64,000 nucleotides of DNA from Symbiodinium natans. Taxonomy: Eukaryota; Sar; Dinophyceae; Suessiales; Symbiodiniaceae. Below the pieces are notes generated by a model that was not told where the DNA came from, made no database searches, and saw only the letters and a list, made by a program, of their open reading frames with translations. Both the position numbers and the translations under genes were made by a program. Every line of letters starts with the position of its first letter. Position 1 is the first letter of the stretch. Location of the stretch: positions 62,001-126,000 of the forward strand of contig CAJNDS010002348.1 in assembly GCA_905221605.1 (NCBI GenBank), given 5' to 3'. Of this stretch, positions 33,868 to 43,943 are shown in pieces.

Positions 33868-34122
33868 GTGGCTGCAAGAAGTGCCTGCCCGGGGTGGCCC
33901 TTCTTCGTCGCTGCGGGCTGCGTGGCGCTGGGCCTCGTCATCTCCTTCTCCCTCCCAAAGCAGGCGCGGCAACGCGGGGTTTAGGGTTTAGGGTTCAGGG
34001 TTTAGGGTTTAGAGTTTAGGGTTTAGGGTTCAGGGTTCAGGTTTTAGGTTTTAGGGTTTAGGGTTTAGGGTTCAGGGTTTAGGGTTTAAGGTTTTCAGGC
34101 GACGAGTGAAGGAGCGACCCTT
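33868..34122 (+). CDS. Membrane-helix exon plus short exon across a TTTAGGG intron
   Basis: Exon 33868-33978 follows CCCAACCAG and encodes a hydrophobic helix (WPFFVAAGCVALGLVISFSL) with a basic end. The intron 33979-34098 begins GTTTAGGG, is almost all TTTAGGG-type repeat and ends GGTTTTCAG. The next exon, 34099-34122, ends at CTT|GTAAGG. Both junctions are in phase 0. An alternative GC donor at CAG|GCGCGG (33963|33964) also keeps frame and would make CAGGCG a direct repeat at both splice sites. Likely part of a membrane protein; family unknown. Confidence 0.5.
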
Positions 34123-34944
34123 GTAAGGGACCTTAGGGGTTGTTTGGGGGTTGATTTAGTGACTACTTAGGTATTTAGGGACTATATACGGTATGTATAT
34201 ACATATATAGGGGTTACACAGGGAAATAAGATGAAGGGTCCCTTCTTGTTCAGGCTTCTGCGCGTGTCGGCTTGAGTGCTTTACGGCTTTGGATGGAGGG
34301 CTTTAATTGGTGAAAAGGCTGTTTTAGACACCCTGAACCCTGTAAACCCCCAAAAAGCCCCATAAACCCTTTAGAAACCCTACGAACTGCATAAACCCTA
34401 TAAACCCCAAACGCTGCTAATAGGAGGCCTTTAACTCCCCCAGCTGCATCTCCTTTGCTTGGGGTTTTGGGGTCTTGGGGGCGTTTGAGGTGGAGGGTTA
34501 AAAGCCTCGGATTCTAAGGTTTAGGGTGCTGGGAGTTTGAATGAAAGGCGCAGGTGTTGTTAAGGCTATGTCCCTAAACCCTAAACCCTACACCCTAAAC
34601 CCTAAACCGCTTTGGAGATGAGTGCAGGAGGGCAATGAGCAAGGAGGGGGCACAGCGCTGCACGACCGCGCTCTGCTCGTTCAGGCACGCAAGGGGGGGG
34701 GGGGGGGTTTAGGGCCCAGGGGTTGGGTGTTTCCGTGCGCTGCTTACCCCCCAAGCCGTTCTTGTACTTTACACCAACTTATTCCACTTAAGCCCCTAGG
34801 CCTAGGCCCTGAGCCGTCAGGCAAGAGAGTGGTATCCATGACATGCCCTAAATCCACATGACTCCGGGCTCTTTTGCTCCTTTGTGTTCCTGGTGGTGGA
34901 GTGGACTTATCCATCGTATGGGGATGCTGGGGTGGCACTTGCAG
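34123..34944. other. Mostly non-coding; one weak exon-like piece
   Basis: Degenerate repeats and an AT-rich hairpin lie at about 34145-34215. A short open piece (34608-34692, FGDECRRAMSKEGAQR) is followed by a G-run and GTTTAGGG. Confidence 0.3.
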
Positions 34945-35016
34945 TTGCACATGTCTTCCGTTGCTTTGCACGCGCACGCTTGCACCAGACTGATGAGGTT
35001 CAGAGCGCACAGAAGG
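34945..35016 (+). CDS. Exon-like fragment
   Basis: After CACTTGCAG the frame reads AHVFRCFARARLHQTDEVQS and stays open to AAGG|GTTTAGGG. No family recognised. Confidence 0.35.
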
Positions 35017-36092
35017 GTTTAGGGTTTTGGGATTTGAACAACTTAGGCTTCAGGAGATTCAGGGTCAGGGTGAACATGCCCCAGCAATTCAGGTGCAACC
35101 CTGAATCGCTAAGCCCGAAAGCCTAAGCCCGTGCTTTTTCCCTCTAATCTGTGGCCAGGCCTGTGCCCGGCGGCATCCCAACCTCTTGCTTTTAGGCCCG
35201 TTGATGAGGGCTTCGGGTTTCGGGTTCAGAATTTGGTGAGGGTTTGGGGCTGCTTGCCGCGGGTAAGGCGGAAGACCTTGTGAATGCGAGAGGACCCACT
35301 GTTACGCTGTGCCAGTCCCTTGCTTTCTGCTTTCCGCCTTTGGTTTGGGGTTTAGGCCTCTAAACCCTAGACATCCCTAGACCCTAAACCCTAAAACCTT
35401 CAGGGTTTATGATTTAAGCGACTAGCGCTTTGGGCTTTGGATCTAGGATTCCGAGAGCTCGATCATAGTTCATGGGGGGGGGGGGGGCTTTGTGGTCCCC
35501 CAAGCACTGAACCCGAAGGGTTCAGGGTTTAGGGTTTGGGGTTTAGGGTGTAGGGTTTAGGGTGTAGGGTTGTAGGGTTTCGGGTGCCTCCAGCTTAGTC
35601 TCGTGTGGGGTTCGGGGAGGCTTTCGGACTTCAGGCTTATGCTCCCTACACTTCGGGTGCCGCGGAGACTAGAAGGGCCCTAAAACCCTAAACCCGAAAC
35701 CCTAAACCCTAAAACCCTAACCTTAACCCTAAACTCCGAACCCTAAACCTGGGATGTGCATGGCCCCCCCCCCCCCCCAATCCCGAAGAGCCCTGAGCCC
35801 TACACCCTGAAGCCCACAAGCCCCAAACCCCTAAACCCCGCACCTGGAGGTTCAGAGTTTAGGGTTTAGGGTTTAGGGTTTAGGGTTTAGGGTTAGGGTT
35901 TAGGGTTTAGGATTTAGGGTTTAGGGTTTAGGTTTTAGGCTTACTGTAGGGAAGTGGTACTTTCAGGTTCATGGCTGCTCATAAGTAGGTCAAGTAGGGC
36001 AACTCTGATTGTAACCCTTCTTTTGGAGACTTCTGGCCCTGCTGTAAGTGCTAAACCCTAAACCCTAAACCCTAAACCCAACATCCTGAAAG
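35017..36092. other. Repeat-rich stretch without a gene
   Basis: TTTAGGG variants at 35520-35580 and 35858-35940, CCCTAAA at 36050-36080, a G-run at about 35476 and a C-run at about 35764. Confidence 0.5.
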
Positions 36093-36394
36093 CCCTGTGC
36101 CGAACGCCACTTTGAGCAGCCAAGGTTCTTCTCCTGGCTTCCAGGCAGTCCACTCGCCCAGAATCCCAAAGGCCCCCGGAATGAGGGGAATTCGCGCCCT
36201 AGATATACGGAGGATATAGGGTACCCGTAAACCCTAACCCTAAACCCTAAACCCTAAACCCTAAACCCTAAGGGAGTATATAGGGCACCTCATTCCCGCA
36301 TTCCCCACGAAGAACCAGCCAAAAAGGTCGCCAACCTTGGACGCTCCCACGCTCGCGGAGATCGCTACGGGGGCGCTTGGGCGATGGCGCTGGG
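36093..36394 (+). CDS. Two exons flanking a hairpin intron that contains CCCTAAA repeats
   Basis: Exon 36093-36171 encodes ERHFEQPRFFSWLPGSPLAQ. Exon 36313-36394 encodes EPAKKVANLGRSHARGDRYG and ends at GG|GTGACC. The intron 36172-36312 is GC...AG, and removal keeps frame. The intron is an inverted-repeat element (GGAATGAGG ... CCTCATTCC) of the same family as 44498-44624, and its loop carries a run of CCCTAAA. Function unknown. Confidence 0.5.
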
Positions 36395-37859
36395 GTGACC
36401 TGATATAGGGTTTAGGGTTTAGGGTTTAGGGTTTAGGGTATATTCCCTTAGGGTCCTTTCTGATTGTATTAATCTAACCCCCCCCACAGCCCTGTTCTAA
36501 TTATTGTTTAAGGCTCCTGCAGTAGGGGCTTCTGCTTGAGGGTCCTGTCGATGTGCCCCTCAAACCTCACGAAATACCAAGACTGCACTGACGAATTGCA
36601 ACCCTAAACCCTAAACCCCAAACCCCAAACCCTAAACCCTAAACCCTAAACCCTAAACCCTAAACCTAGGGCTTAGGAGCACCGCGGCGGAATGTGCTGG
36701 CAGACAGGAAAACAGGCCGACCTACACCGACTTCGGCTTGGTCCTTCCAGTAGGGTTTAGGGTTTAGGGTTTAGGGTTTAGGGTTTAGGGTTTAGGGTTT
36801 AGGGTCTAGGGTCTAGGGTCTAGGGTCTAGGGTTCAGGGTTCAGGGTTTAGGGTTGTTTACTTCATACTTTTCTGAGTCAGGGCGCGGCGTACCTCTCGG
36901 AAAGGCAGCACGGAAATTCAAGTGTTTCGTGAAGAAATCAACCCTGTTTCGGTGTTTTAAAGTAAGAATTCTTGAGTGCTGGGGAGTGGATGAACCTTAA
37001 ACCGCCTAAACCCCGATAGATGAACACCTGCGTACAAAGATTGGGTGGGCGAGTGGATTTCCTCGCCTGTACTCTAAACCCTAAACCCTAAACCCTAAAC
37101 CCTAAACCCTAAACCCTAAACCCTAAACCCTAAACAACCCTAACCCCCCCCCCCCCCCCTCCTTCCTATATCCACTCCATGGAGGGGGGTCGAGTGCACG
37201 CTGAACCACCATGAAGCCTAAAAGCCCCTAAACCCTAACCCTAAACCCTAAACCCTAAACCCTTAAACCCTGGAAAACTCCACTAAGGTCGGAGAGGGCC
37301 TACGTTTGGGACATGACTCAGCCCAAAGCTTAGCCAAAGAAGGCACAGGTTTGGGATTCTTCGCTGTTTAGGCTTCGGCTTGTTTTTGGTGAGGCTCCGG
37401 GTTTGGGGTTTGGGGTTTCGGTTTTAGGGTTTGGGTTTAGGGTAGGGGTTTAGGGTTTGGGGTTTGGGGTTTCGGGTTTGGGTTTTTCGGGTTTAGGGTG
37501 TTTAGGGTTTAGGGTTGGTGTATTCGCAGGGCAGCCTGGGTCCTTCCACTTCCGCTTTTGCAGGAACGATGATTTTTCAGGCGTGGGAAGCCCGCCAGTC
37601 ACCTCTTTCTCGCACAAAAATCAAATATAGTATAATATAATATAATATGGTATACTATAGTAAAGGATAATACAATATAGTATAGTTAAATATTTACAAA
37701 TCCAATATAGTATAGTATGAAATGATGTAATTCCCTAAGGAAGCCTAGCAGTTGCACAAGGTCCCAACCGTTAGGAAGAGCGGGCAGTAGTTTATGGCTC
37801 GAGCTCTCTTGAGTCGGTGTTCCGACTCAATCTTTCCCTCCTCCCTCCTGTGCGCCAGC
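36395..37859. other. Telomeric-repeat blocks and AT-rich microsatellite; no gene seen
   Basis: TTTAGGG at 36410-36440 and 36750-36855 with a TCTAGGG variant run; CCCTAAA at 36600-36665 and 37077-37134, then a C-run. A TATAG/TATAA microsatellite lies at 37622-37725. Confidence 0.55.
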
Positions 37860-40794
37860 ATGCTGCGAGTTTTCAAGGCTTCCGGCGAGGAGGTGCTGGC
37901 AACTGAGCTTGCAGAGTTCACCAAGATGATCCGTAGGGATGGGCAGCATGTCCGACCTGTCCGGGGGCAGCCCGTCCGGGGATTCCACCTCAAGCGCCAC
38001 CTGCAAGAACTCTGTGGGCTGGCACGGTTCCTTAGGAAGCTGAGTTGGTATGACCTTTTTGTTAACCCTTGGGGGGGGGGGGGGGGACTCTTGAAGTGCA
38101 GCTGCAGATGCCTATAAGCTTTTTGGTTACCCTTTGCAACCCCCCGCCCCCCTAAAACCCCAAAGGTTCACCTCCTTAAAAGAACTGGGTAAACCCTAAG
38201 CCCTAAACCCTAAACCCTAAACCCATGTTAAGGTTCAGACAGCGGCTACTAGAGCCAAACGGCAGCATCCTCTCGGACGATGCCACTCTGCACGGACCCG
38301 TCGATTTGCAGCTGATCCTCCTGCCCTTCACCCCGAGTTCTTTGGCGGACGTATGAACCCTCAAAGGGTTTTTATGGCTCATATGTATGTCATATACTCT
38401 TATAGAATGATAATTTTAGTAGCTATAGGGGTATCTGTTCCTCAAAGGGTTTTTATGGCTCCCATGTCATATATAGAATAGTATTTTTAGTAGTATAGGG
38501 TATCTGTTCCCTCAAAGGTTTTATGGCTCAGAAGTCAATATACCCTATATCATAATAATTTCAGTAGCTAAACCCTCAAAGAATCAAAGGGTTATGGCTC
38601 GTAGGTCATATACCCTATAGAATAGGAATTTTAGTAGCTATAGGGTATAGCACCCCCCCAAATTTTAGGGTTCATGTGGTCCCAAGGTTTTAGTAGTATA
38701 GGGGAAAAGGGCCCCCCAAAAATTCTAGAGTTCATGTGGCCCTCAAGGTTCCCAAGAGCAAGTGCAAGAGCTCTGCCAAGCTGCGCGGCGCAACGACACG
38801 CAAACCTTGGCGCGGCTCCTGCAAAGGCCCCAGGACCCCAACCTCTTGTGGAAGCGCAGCGCTCCTCTGTACCTCAGAACCTAAATGAGTACACTTTACA
38901 CGATACTCTAGATATATATGTATACATATATATCCACACATATATATATATATGTATATTCCCGTATGGAAACTGCACCGTGCACTTTTTTTTGGGGGGG
39001 GGGGGCTTGTGAACTCAGCGACTAAGGTACAGCGCCGCGAACTGCAACTCTCTGGATGCCGCTCGCCTGCTGCTGGAGGCGAAGGCGGACAAGGAGTGGG
39101 TCAGCCATCGTGGCATCACTCCCTTGCAGGTGGCATCTCTACCTTTACGGACGAAAGGAGCCCTAGAATTTTCGGGTCATATACCCAAAATATGACTATA
39201 ATTCCTACTACAGGGTAGTATGAGCCATATAAACCCCTTTTGGGCCTTCATATGTGGTCCCCAAAGGAAAGTGGCATCCCTTGCAGGTTGCATCTCTATG
39301 CGGCCACATTGAAGTCGTCGGCTTGCTCTTGGAAGCCAAAGCTGAGAAGGACAGGGCGGACCTGGAAGGCCGAACCCCCATGTTACTTGCTGTTGGTTCG
39401 GCAGGGGAATGAGGGGATGAGGCACCTTATATATGGTTCGGCGTCGGGCGTCCTGCGCCCCCCCCCCCCCCCCCCATGGTATCCCCCCCCCCCCCCCCCC
39501 CCAAAGACCCTTAACCCCTTGCTCAAAGCCCTCGGCCCTAAAGCATAAAACCCTAAGTCCTAAAACCCTACAGCCTGAACCGTCAGCCCTTAGTCAGCAA
39601 GCCTAAACTCAGACCCAAAACCCAAACCCCCAAGCAGAAACCCAAAACCCAAACCCCCAACCACACCACAGGGGGGGGGGAGGCAAAGCCCTGAACCCTA
39701 AAGTCTAAAACCCTAAAGCCTAAAACACTACAGCCTAAACCGTCAGCCCTTAGCAAGAAAGCCCAAACCCAAACCCAAAACCCAAACCCCCAACCACACC
39801 ACAGGGGGGGGGGGGAGGCAAAGCCCTTAACCCTAACGTCTTAAACCCTAAACCCCAACACCCTACCGTAAACCCTAAATCCTAAACCCTAAGCCCTAAA
39901 CCCTAAACGCTAGACCCTAGACCCTAAACCCTAAACCCTAGACCCTAAACCCTAAACCCTCAACCCTAAACCCTCGTTCTTAACAAGAAAGCCTAAACCC
40001 AAACCCCAAACCCAAACCCCCAACCACACCACAGGGGGGGGGGGGGGGGGGGGGGGCCAAAGTGGCAGGCGTGGCATCTCAGTATGGTGAAGAGCATCAT
40101 AGTAGTATAGTACCATAGTATAGACCATTGGCGGGGGTGGGGGGGGGGGGGGGGGTGGGGAGGGGGGGGGGGGGTAGGGGGGGGGGGGGGGTAGGGGGGG
40201 GGGGGGGGTAGGGGGGGGGGGGGGGGTAGGGGGGGGGGGGGGGCCGCCGGGGCTGAACCATATATCCCCCCTTTAGATACCCTTTAAGGGATTCAAGAGG
40301 CACCCTATATCCCGCTAGATAAACCCTTTAAGGGATTATAGAGGGTACCTACTAACCAACAGAATAAGGTTACCCTATATTCCCGCCAGATATACCCTTT
40401 AAGGGATTCAAGAGGGTACCTCATTCCCCCATTCCCTCCTAACCAACAGTCATAAGGCTACTGGCAGCTCGCTCGGACCACGGAGAAGTCGTCCGCCTGC
40501 TCTTGGAGGCGAAGGCTGACAAGGACAAGGCGAGCAGCTTAGGCGCAACCCCGATGCTTAGGGATAAACTTGGAGATAGTTTTTAAAATCCTTTGGGGTA
40601 CTTTTCAATTCCCATAAGAAGCAGCTACAATTCTATTTTTTGCTAGGGTGTTCCAAGTTCAGTCTAGGATGTCCGTGGCCATCGCGAGAGGATCCCAGGA
40701 AGTTCTCCGGGTCCTTCTGGATGGCAACGAGGAAGCTCTCCAAGTCCTCCTGGATGGCGCGGGCCGGCCTTTGAAGAAGCGTAGAACCGCGTGA
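37860..40794 (+). CDS. Ubiquitin-like/ankyrin-repeat protein, seven exons
   Basis: Exons: 37860-38035, 38239-38350, 38759-38877, 39033-39129, 39287-39395, 40468-40561 (or from 40450) and 40668-40794. They join into one uninterrupted frame of about 277 codons ending in TGA. The N-terminal ~90 residues (MLRVFKASGEEVLA ... VDLQLILLPF) look like a ubiquitin-like fold. Then follow QVQELCQAARRNDTQTLARL and ankyrin repeats with the signature LLLEAKADKDKA, ending in a basic KKRR tail. Introns: 1 starts GA, 2 is GT-AG, 3 has an ambiguous non-GT donor (CAG shared at both ends), 4 and 5 are GT-AG, 6 starts GG. Long G- and C-runs lie inside introns 1, 3 and 5. A possible extra ankyrin scrap (VASQYGEE) lies in intron 5 at about 40071. 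It probably acts as a protein-binding scaffold; no catalytic domain is visible. Exon 1 seems to carry a ~14-residue insertion relative to what I expect. Confidence 0.75.
39396..40467. other. Expanded intron 5 with hairpin-family ends and homopolymers
   Basis: Starts at the CTGTTGG terminus and ends with CTAACCAACAG of the GAATGAGG hairpin family. It has been enlarged to about 1 kb by CCCTAAA-type runs, a triplicated segment around AAACCCCCAACCACACCACA (about 39644, 39784, 40016) and G-runs up to ~100 bp (40139-40243). Confidence 0.6.
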
Positions 40795-41738
40795 ACTCGT
40801 TCAGTGCTGTCTGCCGGTCTGCCGGCTGGCTGATGCGAGGCACCAACAAAAGCCGAACCCGAAACCCTAAAACCCTAACCCCTAGACCCTAAACCCTAAA
40901 ACCCCAAACCCTAAACCCTAAACCTCTGGGGCTCATGAGAGTTTCAGTTTGGGCCCCTAGGTTCTGGGGGATGGCTCCCCCATAGCTCCCCGTGTGCAGA
41001 GGATCCACTTGGAGTAGCATCATCGAATTAGTCAGCCCATGCAAAGTTGGGTGGAAAGAGGGGGGCGGGAGAACCTTGCCCTAAACCCTAAACCCTACAC
41101 CTCTACAGGCTCAAAATGAGTAGCTGGGACCTTACACCTCTCCCTAAACCCTAAACCCGAAACCCTCAACCCTAAACCCTACAGGCTCATAGAGTGGCTT
41201 TTAGGCTTCTTTTCCCAAGGATTCTGTGGATAATGTCCCTAGCATTTCTAAGGAATGTTTGGGGTGGTCGTGTCCCCCATAAAGCTTTTACTGGTACCTA
41301 TCGTGGGGAATTCGTAAATGATAGTTACCATGTGTCCACTACTTCCTCAACCCTGTCGAGCCCTTTGAGGGACTGCATAGGGACCCTTATTGTAAGGGTA
41401 CTCCAACTATCTCGTTTACTGTTCGGGAAGTTTCTGCGATGCTCTGACACTCCGACCCGGGACTCCCCCCCATGATCCTGGCAATATTTCTCTTCGGGGG
41501 CGCTCAGGGCGATGTCATATGTCTAGGCTGAGCACTGAAGATGCCTGGGGATGTTAGACGAAGATGCGGCCGGCTTCTGCAAGCCACTCTGCAAGAGAAT
41601 GCATGGTACCCTAAGCCCTATAGACCCTAAACCCTAAACCCCTAAACCCTAAACCCTAAGCCCTATGCACTAAACCCTAAACCCCTAAACCCTAAACCCC
41701 TAAACCCTAAACCCGAAAACCCAAAGGATGTTTTGCAG
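40795..41738. other. No supported gene
   Basis: CCCTAAA scraps at 40860-40925, 41080-41185 and 41620-41715. A 93-codon open frame at 41194-41475 has no recognisable features. Confidence 0.35.
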
Positions 41739-41816
41739 CTTCCTGGCACGAGGCAGTATCTGCAGCCCTGCGCGCACCTCGATGGTCGTGTTGCGGCCGG
41801 GTTCCCAATGCTTCGG
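41739..41816 (+). CDS. Exon-like fragment, 26 codons
   Basis: Starts after GATGTTTTGCAG and ends at a GC donor (CGG|GCCATAAACC). It encodes LPGTRQYLQPCAHLDGRVAA. CCCTAAA on both sides. Confidence 0.35.
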
Positions 41817-42252
41817 GCCATAAACCCTAAACCCTAAGCCCCAAACCCCAAACCCTAAACCCTAAACCCTAAACCCTAAACCTTAAACCCGTCTATAGGG
41901 TGTTGAGGGCCTACAGGGCCGTTCAGGGCTCAAGGCGGTCCAGGGTTTAGGGTTTAGGGTTTAGGTTTTAGGGTTTAGGGTTTAGGGTTTAGGCCCGCCT
42001 TGTAACAAGGCCGACAGCTCCTCCATCGTCTACTGAGGAGGTATTGTTCCATGAATGTTTGCAACTGTACTGCAATTTGCAGTTTAGGGTTTAGAGTTTA
42101 GGGTTTAGGGTTTAGGGTTTAGGTAGGCATAGCATGGGGAGCCCAAATTATGGAGCCCTAGAAATGTGGGCTCTTCGAAGTTTCAAAGGCGCTGCAACTC
42201 TCCAACCTAGTAGGCCGCTAGGTCTGAAAAAACCCGAAACTCTAAACCCTAC

Positions 42253-42373
42253 ACCCTAAACCCTAAACCCTAAACCCTAAACCCTAAACCCTAAACCCTA
42301 AACCCTAAACCCTAAACCCTAAACCCTAAACCCTAAACCCTAAACCCTAAACCCTAAACCCTAAACCCTAAAC
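42253..42373 (-). repeat. CCCTAAA array
   Basis: About 17 perfect copies. Confidence 0.95.
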
Positions 42374-42388
42374 CCACGCACTCTTCAG

Positions 42389-42450
42389 GAGGTGTGCGCC
42401 TCCCTCTCATCGGCGCTTCGCCGTGAGCGGGGCTCCGCAAAGGCTTTAGG
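42389..42450 (+). CDS. Exon-like fragment between inverted telomeric blocks
   Basis: After CTCTTCAG the frame EVCASLSSALRRERGSAKAL is open to TTAGG|GTTTAGG. CCCTAAA upstream, TTTAGGG downstream. Confidence 0.4.
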
Positions 42451-43267
42451 GTTTAGGGTTTAGGGGAGGGAGGGAGGGAGGGGGTTGGGTTTTGGCGGGG
42501 GGTCTGCCCTAAACCCGCCTCTAACCCAAAATGGGGGTGTATAGGTAGGATTGAGGGTCCTTAAGAGTCCCTAGACCCTAAACCCTAAACCCTAAACCCT
42601 AAACCCTAAACCCTAAACCCTAAACCCTAAACCCTAAACCCTAAACCCTAAACCCTAAACCCTAAACCCTAAACCCTAAACCCTAAACCCTTGCAGGCTG
42701 CTCTTGTTCTGTTTCGGAGGGCTTCTGGGGTTGGGACTCTTTCGGCTTTGGGGGAGCCTTCTGATTTTGTTTTGTGGAGGCGGGGGTGTCTGGGATCGGG
42801 AGGCATCTGGGAGGGGGTCATGTGGAGGGGGCGCGGCTGCGTCATTTAGGGTTTAGGGTTTAGGGTTTAGGGTTTAGGGTTTAGGGTTTGGGGTTTAGGG
42901 TTTAGGGTTTAGGGTTTAGGGTGGGGGGGGGGGTTGAATGAGGGAAGGGGGGCATCTATCGACAACTTCCAGCTTCAACCTGTGTGTCTCGCTCCGTCCT
43001 TGCTTCAGCCGCTGAAGAAGCCTAAGCCCTATACCCTACAGAAAAGGACGTTGCAACCCTGAGCCCTAAAACCCTAAGCCCTACAAGGAGGGGGCCCCCT
43101 TACTATACTGACTAGGATAGCCCAATTTGGGGCTCTTAGAACTCTACTTATAACTAGGGGGCCCCACCTTGTAAGCCCTAAACCCTAAACCCTAGACCCT
43201 AAACCCTAAACCCTAAACCCTAAATCCAAACTCTCGAGAGGCTCCCTCACGACAGGCCTCACCACAG
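42451..43267. other. Telomeric blocks and a hairpin; no gene seen
   Basis: CCCTAAA array at 42573-42690, TTTAGGG at 42847-42923 and a G-run. A ~95 bp hairpin at 43081-43175 has CTACAAGG...GGGGCCCCCTTA arms mirrored as GGGGGCCCCACCTTGTAAG. Confidence 0.6.
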
Positions 43268-43361
43268 AAGCAAGTGGGATCCAAGACAGGCAGGATGCAG
43301 CTCTTGCAGGCTTTGGGAGTTTTGATGGGTGGAGGCCAAAGACATCCAAAAACCGAAAACG
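43268..43361 (+). CDS. Exon-like fragment, Gly/Lys-rich
   Basis: After CCTCACCACAG the frame encodes KQVGSKTGRMQLLQALGVLM and is open to AACG|GTTTAGGG. CCCTAAA upstream, TTTAGGG downstream; good splice signals. No family recognised. Confidence 0.45.
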
Positions 43362-43943
43362 GTTTAGGGTTTAGGGTTTAGGGTTTAGGGTTTAGGGTTT
43401 AGGGTTTAGGGTTTAGGGTTAAAGTGGTAGGAAGCAGGGGGGCTCCTGGCAGGGTTCCCGTCTCACTAGGGCTTAGGAACCAACATGTGAAGCTTCCCAC
43501 AGGCTGTTGCTTGAAGGCTTGGTAAGTTGGGGCTTTAGGGGTTTCGGGTGCCCTGAACCCCATTATTCCTGCTTAACCCCTACATCAGGCCCCTTGGGTT
43601 TTCCTACTCGGAGAATAACGAGGATGCCCAGTAGTACCCTTATTCCCTTTCCGGGGTGTTTGGGTTCCCTTATAGACCCCTTTATGTAAAAACAGGGCAC
43701 CGTCTTGTAATCCTACATGCCACGGCCGTGGCAGCTTCCTGGCGGAACTGCGTTGTTTCTGTGGACCCATAAACCCAAGAAACTCCATGAAGCCTATGAT
43801 TTATAGGGTTTAGGGTTTAAGCTTAGAAGCCCCAAGCGCGAAACTAGGCGGATGTAGACACGGAGGGCGCAGGGGCAAAAAGCAGCCTTGCTGCATATAC
43901 CTGCTGAATCCGTGTGCTCGGGCCAGTACAGCATTTTCTGCAG

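Noticed and set aside
33657-33984. Proteins of NPINPINP and KPYKPYKP type
   Set aside because: Translation of the CCCTATAAA 9-mer array.
40097-40303. Poly-proline minus-strand frame
   Set aside because: Translation of the complement of G-runs within intron 5.
40664-40849. Minus-strand 61-codon frame
   Set aside because: The plus strand here is the last exon of the ankyrin gene, supported by frame continuity and sequence.
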